Shown: piece after piece, positions 10,694 through 18,301 of the stretch
Position numbering within the stretch: the first letter of the stretch is position 1
How the letters are laid out: every line of letters starts with the position of its first letter
Assembly (NCBI RefSeq): GCF_036924595.1
Contig: NZ_JAZHRV010000001.1
Coordinates: 5,456,001-5,520,000, forward strand
Source: Bradyrhizobium algeriense
GTDB lineage: Bacteria > Pseudomonadota > Alphaproteobacteria > Rhizobiales > Xanthobacteraceae
Length of the DNA stretch: 64,000 nt
Direction: 5' to 3'
The notes under the pieces: generated by a model
What the model was told of the DNA's origin: nothing
The model's database searches: none
The model's input: only the letters and a program-made list of their open reading frames with translations
Program-made: the position numbers and the translations under genes

Positions 10694-10816
10694 GTCATTC
10701 CGGGATGGTCCGAAGGACCAGACCTCAGATGCGCAATTGCGCATCGGGGAATCTCGAGATTCTTTGATGTACAATTGTACATCATAGTTCGATGCTGCGC
10801 ATCGCCCCGGAATGAC
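10694..10816. repeat. Dispersed palindromic element, family 1 copy A
   Basis: Bounded by GTCATTCCGGG and CCCCGGAATGAC as terminal inverted repeats. Inside are two perfect 18-bp palindromes, GATGCGCAATTGCGCATC (10728-10745) and GATGTACAATTGTACATC (10766-10783), and a small GGTCCGAAGGACC hairpin. It sits between the sseA start and the rhodanese stop. The same ends occur at 11271-11384, 41099-41197 and 55060-55099. Confidence 0.88.
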
Positions 10817-10830
10817 TGTGGTTGGGGTAT

Positions 10831-11244
10831 TCACCCCTTCTTCTTCGGCTCCCACTTCTCGACCGGGCCGCCGGCGTCGCGCCAGGCGGCGAAACCGCCG
10901 CCCATATGGGCGACCGGCTTCAGGCCCATGTCCTGCGCGGTCTTGGCCGCGAGCGCCGAGCGAAGTCCGCCGGCGCAGTGAAAGATGAACTTCTTGTCCT
11001 CCTGGAAGATCGGCTTGGCGTAGGGGCTTTGCGGATCGATCCAGAATTCCAGCATGCCGCGCGTGCAGGAGAACGCGCCGGGGATCTTGCCCTCGCGCTC
11101 GATCTCGCGGGGGTCTCTGATATCGACGATCACGACATTGGGATCTTGCGCGGCCTTGATGGCGTCAGCGGCGCTGACGGTCTCGATCGCAGCGTTCGCT
11201 TCGTCGATCAGGGATTTGATCCCGCGGTGGATGGTCTGGGGCAT
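10831..11244 (-). CDS. Single-domain rhodanese-like sulfurtransferase
   Basis: A 137-residue protein with one rhodanese domain. NVVIVDIRDPREIEREGKI holds the conserved Asp/Arg of the fold, and the active-site loop is CAGGLRS (Cys near residue 91), followed by HMGGGFAAWRDAGGPVE. The likely role is persulfide transfer; partners are unknown. The N-terminal 20 residues (GIKSLIDEANAAIETVS) are typical of a subgroup that starts with an amphipathic helix. The gene is bracketed by two copies of the same dispersed palindromic element (10694-10816 and 11271-11384), which makes it look like a separately transcribed cassette next to sseA. Confidence 0.9.
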   Translation of the reverse strand: MPQTIHRGIKSLIDEANAAIETVSAADAIKAAQDPNVVIVDIRDPREIEREGKIPGAFSCTRGMLEFWIDPQSPYAKPIFQEDKKFIFHCAGGLRSALAAKTAQDMGLKPVAHMGGGFAAWRDAGGPVEKWEPKKKG

Positions 11245-11270
11245 TGATTGCGCCTTTCGTTTTTCTTGCC

Positions 11271-11384
11271 GTCATTCCGGGGCGATGCGGAGCATCGAAC
11301 TACGATGTGCAATAGCACATCGGAGAATCTCGATCGAGTGAAGTAACCTCTAGATTCCGGGTTCGCTTCGCGCCCCGGAATGAC
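11271..11384. repeat. Dispersed palindromic element, family 1 copy B
   Basis: Same ends as copy A (GTCATTCCGGGGCG at 11271, CGCCCCGGAATGAC ending at 11384). The internal palindrome is GATGTGCAATAGCACATC (near 11303), a stem variant of those in copy A. It fills the space between the VWA gene stop and the rhodanese start. Confidence 0.88.
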
Positions 11385-11393
11385 GCCGATGGC

Positions 11394-12569
11394 CTACCGC
11401 ACCAACTCCTTCATCGCGCCTTCGAGGCCTTCGATCGTAATCGGGTACATGCGCTCCGAAAGCAGCCGGCGGATGATGGTGGTGGATTCCGAATAGTCCC
11501 AGTGCTTCTGCGCCACCGGATTGAGCCACACGGTGTGCGGATAGGTACGCGTGATGCGCTCCAGCCAGACCGAGCCGGCCTCCTCGTTGACATGCTCGAC
11601 CGAGCCGCCCGGCACCATGATCTCGTAAGGGCTCATCGAGGCGTCGCCGACGAACACCACCTTGTAGTCGTGCGGATACTTGTGCAGCACATCCCAGGTC
11701 GGCGTGCGGTCGGTGAAGCGGCGCTTGTTCTGCTTCCAGACGCCTTCATAGAGGCAGTTGTGGAAGTAGAAATACTCCATGTGCTTGAACTCGGACTTCG
11801 CCGCCGAGAACAGCTCCTCGACCTGCTCGATATGCGAATCCATCGAGCCGCCGATATCGAAGAACACCAAAACCTTCACCGCATTGCGACGCTCGGGCCG
11901 CATGTGCACATCGAGATAGCCGTGGTTGGCGGTCTCCCTGATCGTGGTGTCCAGATCGAGTTCGTCGGGCGCGCCGGTGCGGGCGAATTTTCGCAGGCGG
12001 CGCAGCGCGATCTTGATGTTGCGAATGCCGAGCTCGACATTGCCGTCGAGATCTTTGAACTCGCGCTTGTCCCACACCTTCACGGCGCGGTTGTTGCGGT
12101 TCTTTTCCTGCCCGATCCGCACGCCCTCGGGATTGTAGCCATGGGCACCGAACGGCGAGGTTCCTGCCGTGCCGATCCACTTGTTGCCGCCCTGATGGCG
12201 GCCCTGCTGTTCCTTCAGGCGCTGGCGAAGCGTCTCCATGAGCTTGTCCCAGCCCATCGCCTCGATCTGCTTCTTCTCTTCCTCGGTGAGGTATTTTTCC
12301 GCAAGCTTCTTCAGCCACTCGGCGGGAATGTCCGCCTTCTCCATCGCATCCAGCAGGCTTTCCAGCCCCTTGAACACGGTGCCGAAGACGCGGTCGAACT
12401 TGTCGAGGTTGCGCTCGTCCTTCACCAGGGCGGCGCGGGAGAGATAGTAGAAATTCTCGACCGTCTGATCGGCGAGGTCGGCGTCGAGCGCCTCCATCAG
12501 CGTCAGATATTCACGCAGGGTCACCGGGACCTGCGCGTCGCGCAGCGATGTGAAGAATTGCAGGAACAT
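11394..12569 (-). CDS. CoxE-like VWA-domain protein (partner of MoxR-type ATPase)
   Basis: A 391-residue protein of the VWA/CoxE-like group that works with MoxR AAA+ ATPases in chaperone-like assembly or metal insertion. The N-terminal half is helical and charged (DAQVPVTLREYLTLMEALDADL). The VWA domain begins about residue 225 at VLVFFDIGGSMDSHIEQ: the MIDAS motif is D-x-G-G-S rather than D-x-S-x-S, a change I regard as usual in this subgroup. Later metal-site stretches are VFVGDASMSPYEI and NEEAGSVWLERI. The ATG at 12569 (MFLQFFTSL) fits the family better than the first frame start at 12599. The MoxR gene lies 500 bases away on the opposite strand. Confidence 0.88.
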   Translation of the reverse strand: MFLQFFTSLRDAQVPVTLREYLTLMEALDADLADQTVENFYYLSRAALVKDERNLDKFDRVFGTVFKGLESLLDAMEKADIPAEWLKKLAEKYLTEEEKKQIEAMGWDKLMETLRQRLKEQQGRHQGGNKWIGTAGTSPFGAHGYNPEGVRIGQEKNRNNRAVKVWDKREFKDLDGNVELGIRNIKIALRRLRKFARTGAPDELDLDTTIRETANHGYLDVHMRPERRNAVKVLVFFDIGGSMDSHIEQVEELFSAAKSEFKHMEYFYFHNCLYEGVWKQNKRRFTDRTPTWDVLHKYPHDYKVVFVGDASMSPYEIMVPGGSVEHVNEEAGSVWLERITRTYPHTVWLNPVAQKHWDYSESTTIIRRLLSERMYPITIEGLEGAMKELVR

Positions 12570-12597
12570 GGGATACAGATTGCGCGCCGGACCGCAC

Positions 12598-12631
12598 ACG
12601 TCAAGAGCCGGCGCACGTCAAGGGCCGGCGC
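12598..12631. repeat. 17-bp tandem duplication
   Basis: ACGTCAAGAGCCGGCGC is followed immediately by ACGTCAAGGGCCGGCGC, with one mismatch. It lies 29 bases upstream of the VWA gene start, inside its presumed 5' leader or promoter. Confidence 0.85.
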
Positions 12632-12710
12632 ATAGCTGTCAGACCTAGACCGGGAGGCTTTTTCAATTACAATTGAGCCATAAACGGCTTATTCCGGCAG
12701 GGGAAATTCA

Positions 12711-12953
12711 ATGGGCATCATTGCGGCGCTGATCATTGGCGGTATCGCGGGCTGGCTTGCTGGGCTGATCGTGCGCGGCGCGGGCTTCGGGCTGATCGGC
12801 AATATCGTGGTCGGCATCATCGGCGCGCTGCTGGCGAGTTGGTTGTTGCCGCAACTGGGCGTCAGCCTCGGCGCCGGCTGGGTCCGCGACATCATCAACG
12901 CCACCATCGGCGCGGTGATCATTCTGGTCATCCTGTCGCTGATCAGACGCTGA
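12711..12953 (+). CDS. GlsB/YeaQ/YmgE-family stress-response membrane protein
   Basis: An 80-residue, almost wholly hydrophobic protein with three predicted membrane segments and Gly-rich helices (GIIAALIIGGIAGWLAGLIV, IGNIVVGIIGALLASWLL, the C-terminal VIILVILSLIRR). Family members are small inner-membrane proteins often induced by general stress; the biochemical role is unknown. The insertion around LPQLGVSLGAGWVRDIINA between helices two and three is seen in alphaproteobacterial members. AGGGGAAA lies seven bases before the ATG. It lies 111 bases before the MoxR gene on the same strand. Confidence 0.93.
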   Translation: MGIIAALIIGGIAGWLAGLIVRGAGFGLIGNIVVGIIGALLASWLLPQLGVSLGAGWVRDIINATIGAVIILVILSLIRR

Positions 12954-13063
12954 GGACAGGCACATCAATTTCAATCGCGACCGCCGGACCGGCGGTCGTT
13001 TACTGTTCAGGCCGCAAGCGGCCCAAGAACGAAACAACAAGGCACGAGAAGGCAAACGGATAG

Positions 13064-13906
13064 ATGAAATTTACCGGCACCAAGGACTATGTCGCCACCG
13101 ACGACCTCAAGATCGCCGTCAACGCCTCGATCGTGCTCGAGCGCCCGCTGCTGATCAAGGGCGAGCCCGGCACCGGCAAGACCGTGCTGGCGGAGGAAGT
13201 CGCCAAAGCGCTCGGCGCACCACTGCTGACCTGGCACATCAAGTCCACCACCAAGGCGCAGCAGGGCCTGTACGAATACGACGCGGTGTCGCGCCTGCGC
13301 GACAGCCAGCTCGGCGATCCCCGGGTTTCCGACATCTCGAACTACATCAAGCGCGGCAAATTGTGGGACGCCTTCACTCACGAGAAGCGCCCGGTGCTTC
13401 TGATCGACGAAATCGACAAGGCCGACATCGAATTTCCCAACGACCTGCTGCTCGAACTCGATCGCATGGAGTTCTTCGTCTACGAGACCGGCGAGAACAT
13501 CAAGGCGAGCCTGCGCCCGATCGTGATGATCACCTCGAACAACGAGAAGGAACTGCCGGACGCCTTCCTGCGCCGCTGCTTCTTCCATTACATCAAGTTC
13601 CCCGACGCCGACACCATGGGCCGGGTCGTCGACGTGCACTTCCCCGGCATCAAGAAGCGGCTGGTGGAAGAAGCGCTGCGGATATTCTTCGAGGTGCGCG
13701 AAGTGCCGGGCCTGAAGAAGAAGCCCTCGACCTCCGAGCTGCTCGACTGGCTCAAGCTGCTCTTGAACGAGGACATCACCCCGGAAATGCTCAGGGAGCG
13801 CGACCCGCGCAAGCTGATCCCGCCGCTGCATGGCGCGCTGCTCAAGAACGAACAGGACGTGCACCTGTTCGAGCGGCTGGCGTTCCTCAGCCGCCGCGAA
13901 GTGTAA
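13064..13906 (+). CDS. MoxR-family AAA+ ATPase
   Basis: A 280-residue ATPase of the MoxR/CoxD type. Walker A is GEPGTGKTVLAEEVA (about residues 30-37), Walker B is VLLIDEIDKADIEF, and sensor-1 is IVMITSNNEKELPDAFLRR. MoxR proteins couple ATP hydrolysis to remodelling of client complexes together with a VWA protein. The CoxE-like VWA gene at 11394-12569 is the obvious partner, although it is divergent here instead of downstream. Nothing indicates a nearby client such as carbon monoxide or methanol dehydrogenase. The gene ends at a strong terminator (13925-13952). Confidence 0.93.
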   Translation: MKFTGTKDYVATDDLKIAVNASIVLERPLLIKGEPGTGKTVLAEEVAKALGAPLLTWHIKSTTKAQQGLYEYDAVSRLRDSQLGDPRVSDISNYIKRGKLWDAFTHEKRPVLLIDEIDKADIEFPNDLLLELDRMEFFVYETGENIKASLRPIVMITSNNEKELPDAFLRRCFFHYIKFPDADTMGRVVDVHFPGIKKRLVEEALRIFFEVREVPGLKKKPSTSELLDWLKLLLNEDITPEMLRERDPRKLIPPLHGALLKNEQDVHLFERLAFLSRREV

Positions 13907-13924
13907 TTCGCTGACGACCTACGG

Positions 13925-13952
13925 CGCCAGAACCCCAAGGTTCTGGCGTTTT
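13925..13952 (+). terminator. Rho-independent terminator after moxR-type gene
   Basis: Perfect 10-bp stem CGCCAGAACC / GGTTCTGGCG with a CCAA loop, followed by TTTTGCTTT. It begins 19 bases after the MoxR stop codon. Confidence 0.92.
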
Positions 13953-13989
13953 GCTTTCAAAACACAACAAACCAAAAAGAACAGGGAAG

Positions 13990-15492
13990 ATGAACGTTCA
14001 AACCCAGATCGACAGGGCTTCACCCCGCGCCTCAGCGCATTTCGACGTCCTGATCGCCGGCGCCGGGATTTCGGGCGTTGGGGCTGCCTATCACCTCACC
14101 ACGCAATGCCCGGGAACGAGCTTCGTCGCGCTGGAAGCGCAAAAGACTTTTGGCGGCACCTGGACCACGCATCGCTATCCGGGCATTCGCTCCGACAGCG
14201 ACCTGCATACGTTCGGCTACCGCTTCAAGCCATGGACATCAGCGCCGATCGCAAGCGCCGCCGAAATCCTGAAATACATGGGCGAGGTGATCGAGGAGAA
14301 CGATCTCGCGCCGCACATCCGCTATCAGCACACCATCACCTCCGCGAAATGGTCGAGTGAGGAAAACCTCTGGACCATCGAAGCCACCCGCACCGACACC
14401 GGCGAAAACCTTCGCTTCACCACCAATTTCTTCTGGATGTGCCAGGGCTATTACCGCCACACCGAGGGCTACACGCCGGAATGGAAGGACATGGCCAGGT
14501 TCAAGGGCCGCATCGTCCATCCGCAGAAATGGCCTGAAGACCTCGACTACAAGAACAAGCGCATGATCGTGATCGGCTCGGGTGCCACGGCGGCGACGCT
14601 GATCCCGGCGCTGGCGGGCGATTGCGCGCATGTCACGATGCTGCAGCGTTCGCCGACCTATTTCCGCACCGGGCGCAATGCGATCGAAATCGCCGAGGAG
14701 CTGCGGAAACTGCAGGTCGACGAGACCTGGATCCACGAAATCACGCGGCGAAAAATCCTGTTCGATCAGGACGCCTTCACGCGCAAGACGTTCGCGGAGC
14801 CGGAGGCGGCCAAGAAGGATTTGCTGTCGGCGGTCGAAGCCTATCTCGGCAAGGACTACGACATCGCCACTCACTTCACGCCAAAGTATCGGCCGTGGCG
14901 ACAGCGCATCGCGTTCATCCCGGACGGCGACCTGTTCCAGGGCATCAAGTCCGGCAAGGCCTCCGTCGTCACCGACGAGATCGACCGCTTCACCGAAAAG
15001 GGCATTTTGCTGAAATCCGGCAAGGAGCTTGAAGCCGACATCATCGTGACAGCGACCGGCTTCAACCTCTGTGCCAATGGCGACATCGAATTCGCCATCG
15101 ACGGCAAGCCGCTCGACTTCGCCGACACCGTGACCTATCGCGGCATGATGTTCACCGGCGTGCCGAACCTCGTCTGGGTGTTCGGCTATTTCCGCGCGAG
15201 CTGGACGCTGCGCGTCGATCTCGTCGCCGACTTCGTCTGCCGGCTGCTCACGCACATGAAGGAGACCGGCGCGAAAAAGGTGACGCCGGCGTTGCGTCCC
15301 GAAGACCACAACATGCCGCTGTTGCCGTGGATCGATCCCGAAAACTTCAATCCCGGCTACATGATGCGCGGCATGCATTTGCTGCCCAAGCGCGGCGAAA
15401 AGCCGGAATGGCAGCACAACCAGGATTACTGGGCCGAGAAGGACGAATTCCCGGCCATTGATCTGAAGGACAAGGCGTTCGTTTACGGCTGA
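13990..15492 (+). CDS. Flavin-containing monooxygenase / Baeyer-Villiger-type monooxygenase (EthA-like)
   Basis: A 500-residue FAD- and NADPH-dependent monooxygenase, expected to insert one oxygen atom into ketones or oxidise sulfur/nitrogen atoms. The FAD-binding motif is LIAGAGISGVGAAYHL near residue 20. The fingerprint F-K-G-R-I-V-H-P-Q-K-W-P fits FxGxxxHxxxW(P/D) and lies directly before the NADPH-binding GSGATAATLIPAL. A third conserved ATGF motif (DIIVTATGFNL) is present. The length is that of EthA-like enzymes (about 490). The start at 13990 has AGGGAAG upstream. No neighbouring gene reveals the substrate. A hairpin separates it from the convergent methyltransferase gene. Confidence 0.92.
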   Translation: MNVQTQIDRASPRASAHFDVLIAGAGISGVGAAYHLTTQCPGTSFVALEAQKTFGGTWTTHRYPGIRSDSDLHTFGYRFKPWTSAPIASAAEILKYMGEVIEENDLAPHIRYQHTITSAKWSSEENLWTIEATRTDTGENLRFTTNFFWMCQGYYRHTEGYTPEWKDMARFKGRIVHPQKWPEDLDYKNKRMIVIGSGATAATLIPALAGDCAHVTMLQRSPTYFRTGRNAIEIAEELRKLQVDETWIHEITRRKILFDQDAFTRKTFAEPEAAKKDLLSAVEAYLGKDYDIATHFTPKYRPWRQRIAFIPDGDLFQGIKSGKASVVTDEIDRFTEKGILLKSGKELEADIIVTATGFNLCANGDIEFAIDGKPLDFADTVTYRGMMFTGVPNLVWVFGYFRASWTLRVDLVADFVCRLLTHMKETGAKKVTPALRPEDHNMPLLPWIDPENFNPGYMMRGMHLLPKRGEKPEWQHNQDYWAEKDEFPAIDLKDKAFVYG

Positions 15493-15507
15493 GTCCTGAT
15501 GATGGGC

Positions 15508-15538
15508 GTCGAGTGACGGAGACATCCCGTCACTCGAC
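15508..15538. terminator. Hairpin between convergent genes, probable bidirectional terminator
   Basis: A 12-bp perfect inverted repeat GTCGAGTGACGG / CCGTCACTCGAC around a 7-base spacer. It occupies the 51 bases between the monooxygenase stop (15492) and the methyltransferase stop (15544). No T-tract follows on either strand, so termination is inferred from position. Confidence 0.65.
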
Positions 15539-15543
15539 CGACC

Positions 15544-16560
15544 TCAAGCGGGACGCGCCTCAATCAGATTGAAGCGGCCGGCTGAATACGTCGTGACCAG
15601 ATCGAAGCCGCTTCGGTCGAGCAATTCGCGAAATTGCTCTCTCGTGCGCTCGAGCCCTCCGGGCCCGCGAAGCATATTCAGATCGCTCAACGCCTGCTCC
15701 CTGTCCTCAACTGCCATGGTTGGCGTCTCCGGCATCAGCCGTTCCACCAGAAGCAATTTGCCGCCGCCCGGGAGCGCCTTGCGACAGTTTTGCAGGATCG
15801 TGACGCTGCGCGCATCATCCCAGTCGTGAATAATGCTCTTGAGGATGATCGCATCCGCGAGCGCCGGCACGGACTTGAAGAAATCGCCGGCGGCGAAGTC
15901 CACGCGGTCACCGACGCCGGTCTGCCTGAGATGCTTGCTTGCGGCCTCGGCGCACCTCGGAAGATCGAAAACAGTTCCGCGCAGTTCCCGGTTTTGCTGT
16001 GCGATGGCGCCGAGCAATTCGCCGGATCCGCCGCCGACGTCCATCAGATGGCGTATCCCGCTGAAATCGTAGGCGCGAAGGACATCCGGCGTTACCAGCC
16101 GCGTGAGCTCTGTCATCGCAGCATTGAACTTGTCGACGATTTCAGGTGTTCGACCCATCAGCTCGAAAGTGTTGGCAAGGCCCTGCAATTCCGCTGCAGT
16201 CTTGCCGGTCATCACGGATTCAAGCATTCCGCTCCAGGCTTTTGAAATCATCTCGCCTTCTAAGATTGCCCAGCCTTTGAACGATTGCTCGGCGGCGCTG
16301 TCGAGGCAGGCGCCCACTTCCGTCAATGCGTAGCGATCTTCGCCGCTACGCGAGAATATGCCGATGGTGGAGAGCGCGGTGAGCAGGCGGCCAAGCGCCC
16401 GTTGATCCGCGCCGGTTGCCTTGGCGAGCTTGCCAAGCGTCTGCGGCCCGTCCCGCAGCAACTCGGCGAGCCCGAGCCTGGCCGCGACATAGATCACCGC
16501 CGTGACACGGTGCGATTGGATCAAATCGAAAAGCCTGAGGGCCGATACTTGCGATGACAT
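15544..16560 (-). CDS. S-adenosylmethionine-dependent O-methyltransferase (family 2, acetylserotonin/hydroxyindole type)
   Basis: A 338-residue enzyme of the plant/bacterial small-molecule O-methyltransferase family. The N-terminal 90 residues form the winged-helix dimerisation domain (VIYVAARLGLAELLRDGP, LGRLLTALSTIGIF). The SAM-binding motif is LMDVGGGSGELLGAI, and the catalytic-base region is IIHDWDDARSVTIL, where His is expected to deprotonate the acceptor hydroxyl. The acceptor is unknown, likely a phenolic or polyketide-like compound. It lies 19 bases downstream of the frameshifted TctC gene and forms the last gene of a MarR - TctC - methyltransferase operon, divergent from a VanA/VanB-type demethylase operon. 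Confidence 0.9.
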   Translation of the reverse strand: MSSQVSALRLFDLIQSHRVTAVIYVAARLGLAELLRDGPQTLGKLAKATGADQRALGRLLTALSTIGIFSRSGEDRYALTEVGACLDSAAEQSFKGWAILEGEMISKAWSGMLESVMTGKTAAELQGLANTFELMGRTPEIVDKFNAAMTELTRLVTPDVLRAYDFSGIRHLMDVGGGSGELLGAIAQQNRELRGTVFDLPRCAEAASKHLRQTGVGDRVDFAAGDFFKSVPALADAIILKSIIHDWDDARSVTILQNCRKALPGGGKLLLVERLMPETPTMAVEDREQALSDLNMLRGPGGLERTREQFRELLDRSGFDLVTTYSAGRFNLIEARPA

Positions 16561-16579
16561 CGTGCCTCCCGTCGCTGAA

Positions 16580-17604
16580 TTATTGCGGATTCCGGATATC
16601 GATTACCTTGGCCAGTTCGTTCATCGCTGATCGCTGCTTTTCGATCCCCGATTTCAGTTCCTCGGTCGTGCCGCTCAACACAATGTGCCCACCTGCCTCC
16701 AGTTTACCGCGAACATCTGTATCGCGACAGACGGCGGCAACGTCGGCGGCAATTCGGCTTCGCACGGCCTCCGGCATGATCTTGCTACCGAAGATGCCCG
16801 CCAGCCCCTCGATTTCAAGCTCAGGATATCCGAGTTCGCGCGCGGTCTTGACATCGGGCAGCGTGGCGGCGCGGGTCGGGTTGACGACGCGAGAAAGCGC
16901 GCCTTTCCGGCTTGAACGGGCGAGGATGACGCGGTCAATGAGGTCAGAAGTGCCTGGATGCGACCTTCCCCCAGATCAGCCTGGGGCTGGGAGGCGTCGC
17001 GATAACTGACAAAGCTCATCTTCAGATCGTGTTGCTTCAGGAATGCCGAAAATACAAATCGCGGCAGGGTCGGGCCCGAATTCCAGGCATATTTTTCGGG
17101 GCTCGCCCGCAACGCCTCGATCAGCTCCGGGATGCTGTTGACGGATAGCTGGTTGCTGACAGTGAGCGTCAAGGCGATCGCCGTGGTTGCGGAGATCGGC
17201 ACCAGATCACGGTTGACGTCGTATGGCAGCTTCTCGACCAGCATCGGCGCAACTGTGATCGAGCCGGCCACGGTATACAACAGCGTATGATCATCCTGGC
17301 TTGCCACGAACGAACCGACGCCGATCGTGCCCTCGGCGCCGGGCCGATCCTCGACGACGACCGGCTTACCCCATTTCTTGCCAAGCGCATCGGCGAAAAT
17401 CCGGGCCGCCGCATCGTTGGCACTTCCGGGCGGAAACGTCACGACCATCTTGACCTGCCGCTCGGGCCAATCCGCGCGCGCGGAGATCGGCGCAGCAAGA
17501 GCCATGACGAAAGCCGCAAGACCCGCGAGCGCGCGCAGCCGGGCGAATTTTTCAAGGGTCGGGCTACGAGCAGCCCATGAACCAGATATCTGCAAGAACG
17601 TCAC
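16580..17604 (-). pseudogene. TctC/Bug-family tricarboxylate-transporter binding protein, frameshifted
   Basis: A periplasmic solute-binding protein of the tripartite tricarboxylate (Bug) family. The GTG start at 17604 has GGGAGG five bases upstream; the N-terminus holds a signal peptide (AGLAAFVMALAAPISARA) and then WPERQVKMVVTFPPGSANDAAAR. The reading frame is lost near 16889-16891: after QAGKARFLA the sequence has CTCGCGTCGTCAACC where a single extra C would give the expected LAVVNPTRAATLPDV. Continuing in that frame restores KTARELGYPELEIEGLAGIF and the C-terminus MPEAVRSRIAADVAAV to the stop at 16580. Either a recent one-base deletion or a sequencing error. No TctA/TctB genes are nearby. 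Operon position: between MarR (16-base gap) and the methyltransferase (19-base gap). Confidence 0.85.
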
Positions 17605-17620
17605 GGCTACCTCCCATCGT

Positions 17621-18127
17621 TCACTGGCTGGATTTGCGCTGCGGCTTGCGTCGACCGTTTCCGGGACGGGCATAGGAGTCGTTTGCTTCAATGATGCGCA
17701 CAAGCATGTCGAGCAGTGCGATCCGCTCGTCCGGATCGAGCGGAGCGAGCAGACGTTCCTGAGCGGCAAGCGCAGCCGGGCGCAAGCGGCGGCGCAGCGA
17801 GGCCCCTCGTTCCGTGACATAGAGCTGGCGCGCGCGCCGGTCGTCGGGATCGACCTTTCGCTCGATCAGGCCCTTGTCTTCCAGCTCCTCGACCATCTGC
17901 CCGAAATTGACCGCGTCTACCCCCATGCGTTGCGCCACCTGTTTCTGGCCTCTCCCGGGCTCCTCCAGGATCGCCGCGAGAACGCCCCAGAGCAGCGGTG
18001 TCAAACCTTCGGCGCTGAGAATTTCGGCGGTCACGCCGAGGCAAATTTGATTGAAGCGGCGCGCCAGATGCGCCGGCACGCGGTGGGAAGGGAGGACACC
18101 ACCGGAATTGAGGTGAAGCTTCGACAT
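17621..18127 (-). CDS. MarR-family transcriptional regulator
   Basis: A 168-residue winged-helix regulator. The start at 18127 (MSKLHLNSGGVLPSHR) follows the family pattern; the open frame runs far upstream, but only through the antisense of the Rieske gene. The HTH region is TPLLWGVLAAILEEPGRGQKQVAQRMGVD and the wing is LIERKVDPDDRRARQLYVTERG, the canonical MarR DPDDRR wing. MarR proteins are usually ligand-responsive repressors of their own operon and of divergent genes. It heads the TctC - methyltransferase operon and faces the VanA-type gene across 174 AT-rich bases that contain several repeats. Confidence 0.92.
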   Translation of the reverse strand: MSKLHLNSGGVLPSHRVPAHLARRFNQICLGVTAEILSAEGLTPLLWGVLAAILEEPGRGQKQVAQRMGVDAVNFGQMVEELEDKGLIERKVDPDDRRARQLYVTERGASLRRRLRPAALAAQERLLAPLDPDERIALLDMLVRIIEANDSYARPGNGRRKPQRKSSQ

Positions 18128-18145
18128 GACAAGCTCAGAGCCCCA

Positions 18146-18172
18146 AATAATAAGAATTCTAATAATAAGAAT
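18146..18172. promoter_or_regulatory. 12-bp direct repeats upstream of MarR gene (candidate operator)
   Basis: AATAATAAGAAT occurs at 18146-18157 and again at 18161-18172, a 15-base period, with the palindrome AGAATTCT across the junction. They lie 19 bases from the MarR start in an unusually AT-rich stretch for this GC-rich genome. Position suits autoregulation by MarR; this is inference. Confidence 0.5.
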
Positions 18173-18203
18173 ACAAATCACATGGGTAGTCAATCTCAAT
18201 AGA

Positions 18204-18276
18204 TGTATACCTTTAAGGTTCCTAAATACCTTATATGCAGGAAATTTGCGGAGCACTGCCAGATTGTGTATACATA
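18204..18276. promoter_or_regulatory. Paired GTATAC palindromes, candidate GntR operators of the vanA-type operon
   Basis: GATGTATACC (core 18205-18210) and TGTGTATACATA (core 18268-18273) share a GTATAC core with flanking TG/CA, matching the general TGT-ATAC-A half-site style of FCD-type GntR regulators. The centres are 63 bases apart, six helical turns. They lie upstream of the Rieske gene start at 18302, and the encoded GntR follows that gene. Confidence 0.5.
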
Positions 18277-18301
18277 TGGAATTCAAGCACGGAGCCAAGC
18301 C

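Noticed and set aside
16889..16891. Programmed frameshifting in the TctC gene
   Set aside because: No slippery heptamer, stop or pseudoknot is evident, and TctC proteins are not known to use recoding; a one-base deletion or sequencing error is simpler.
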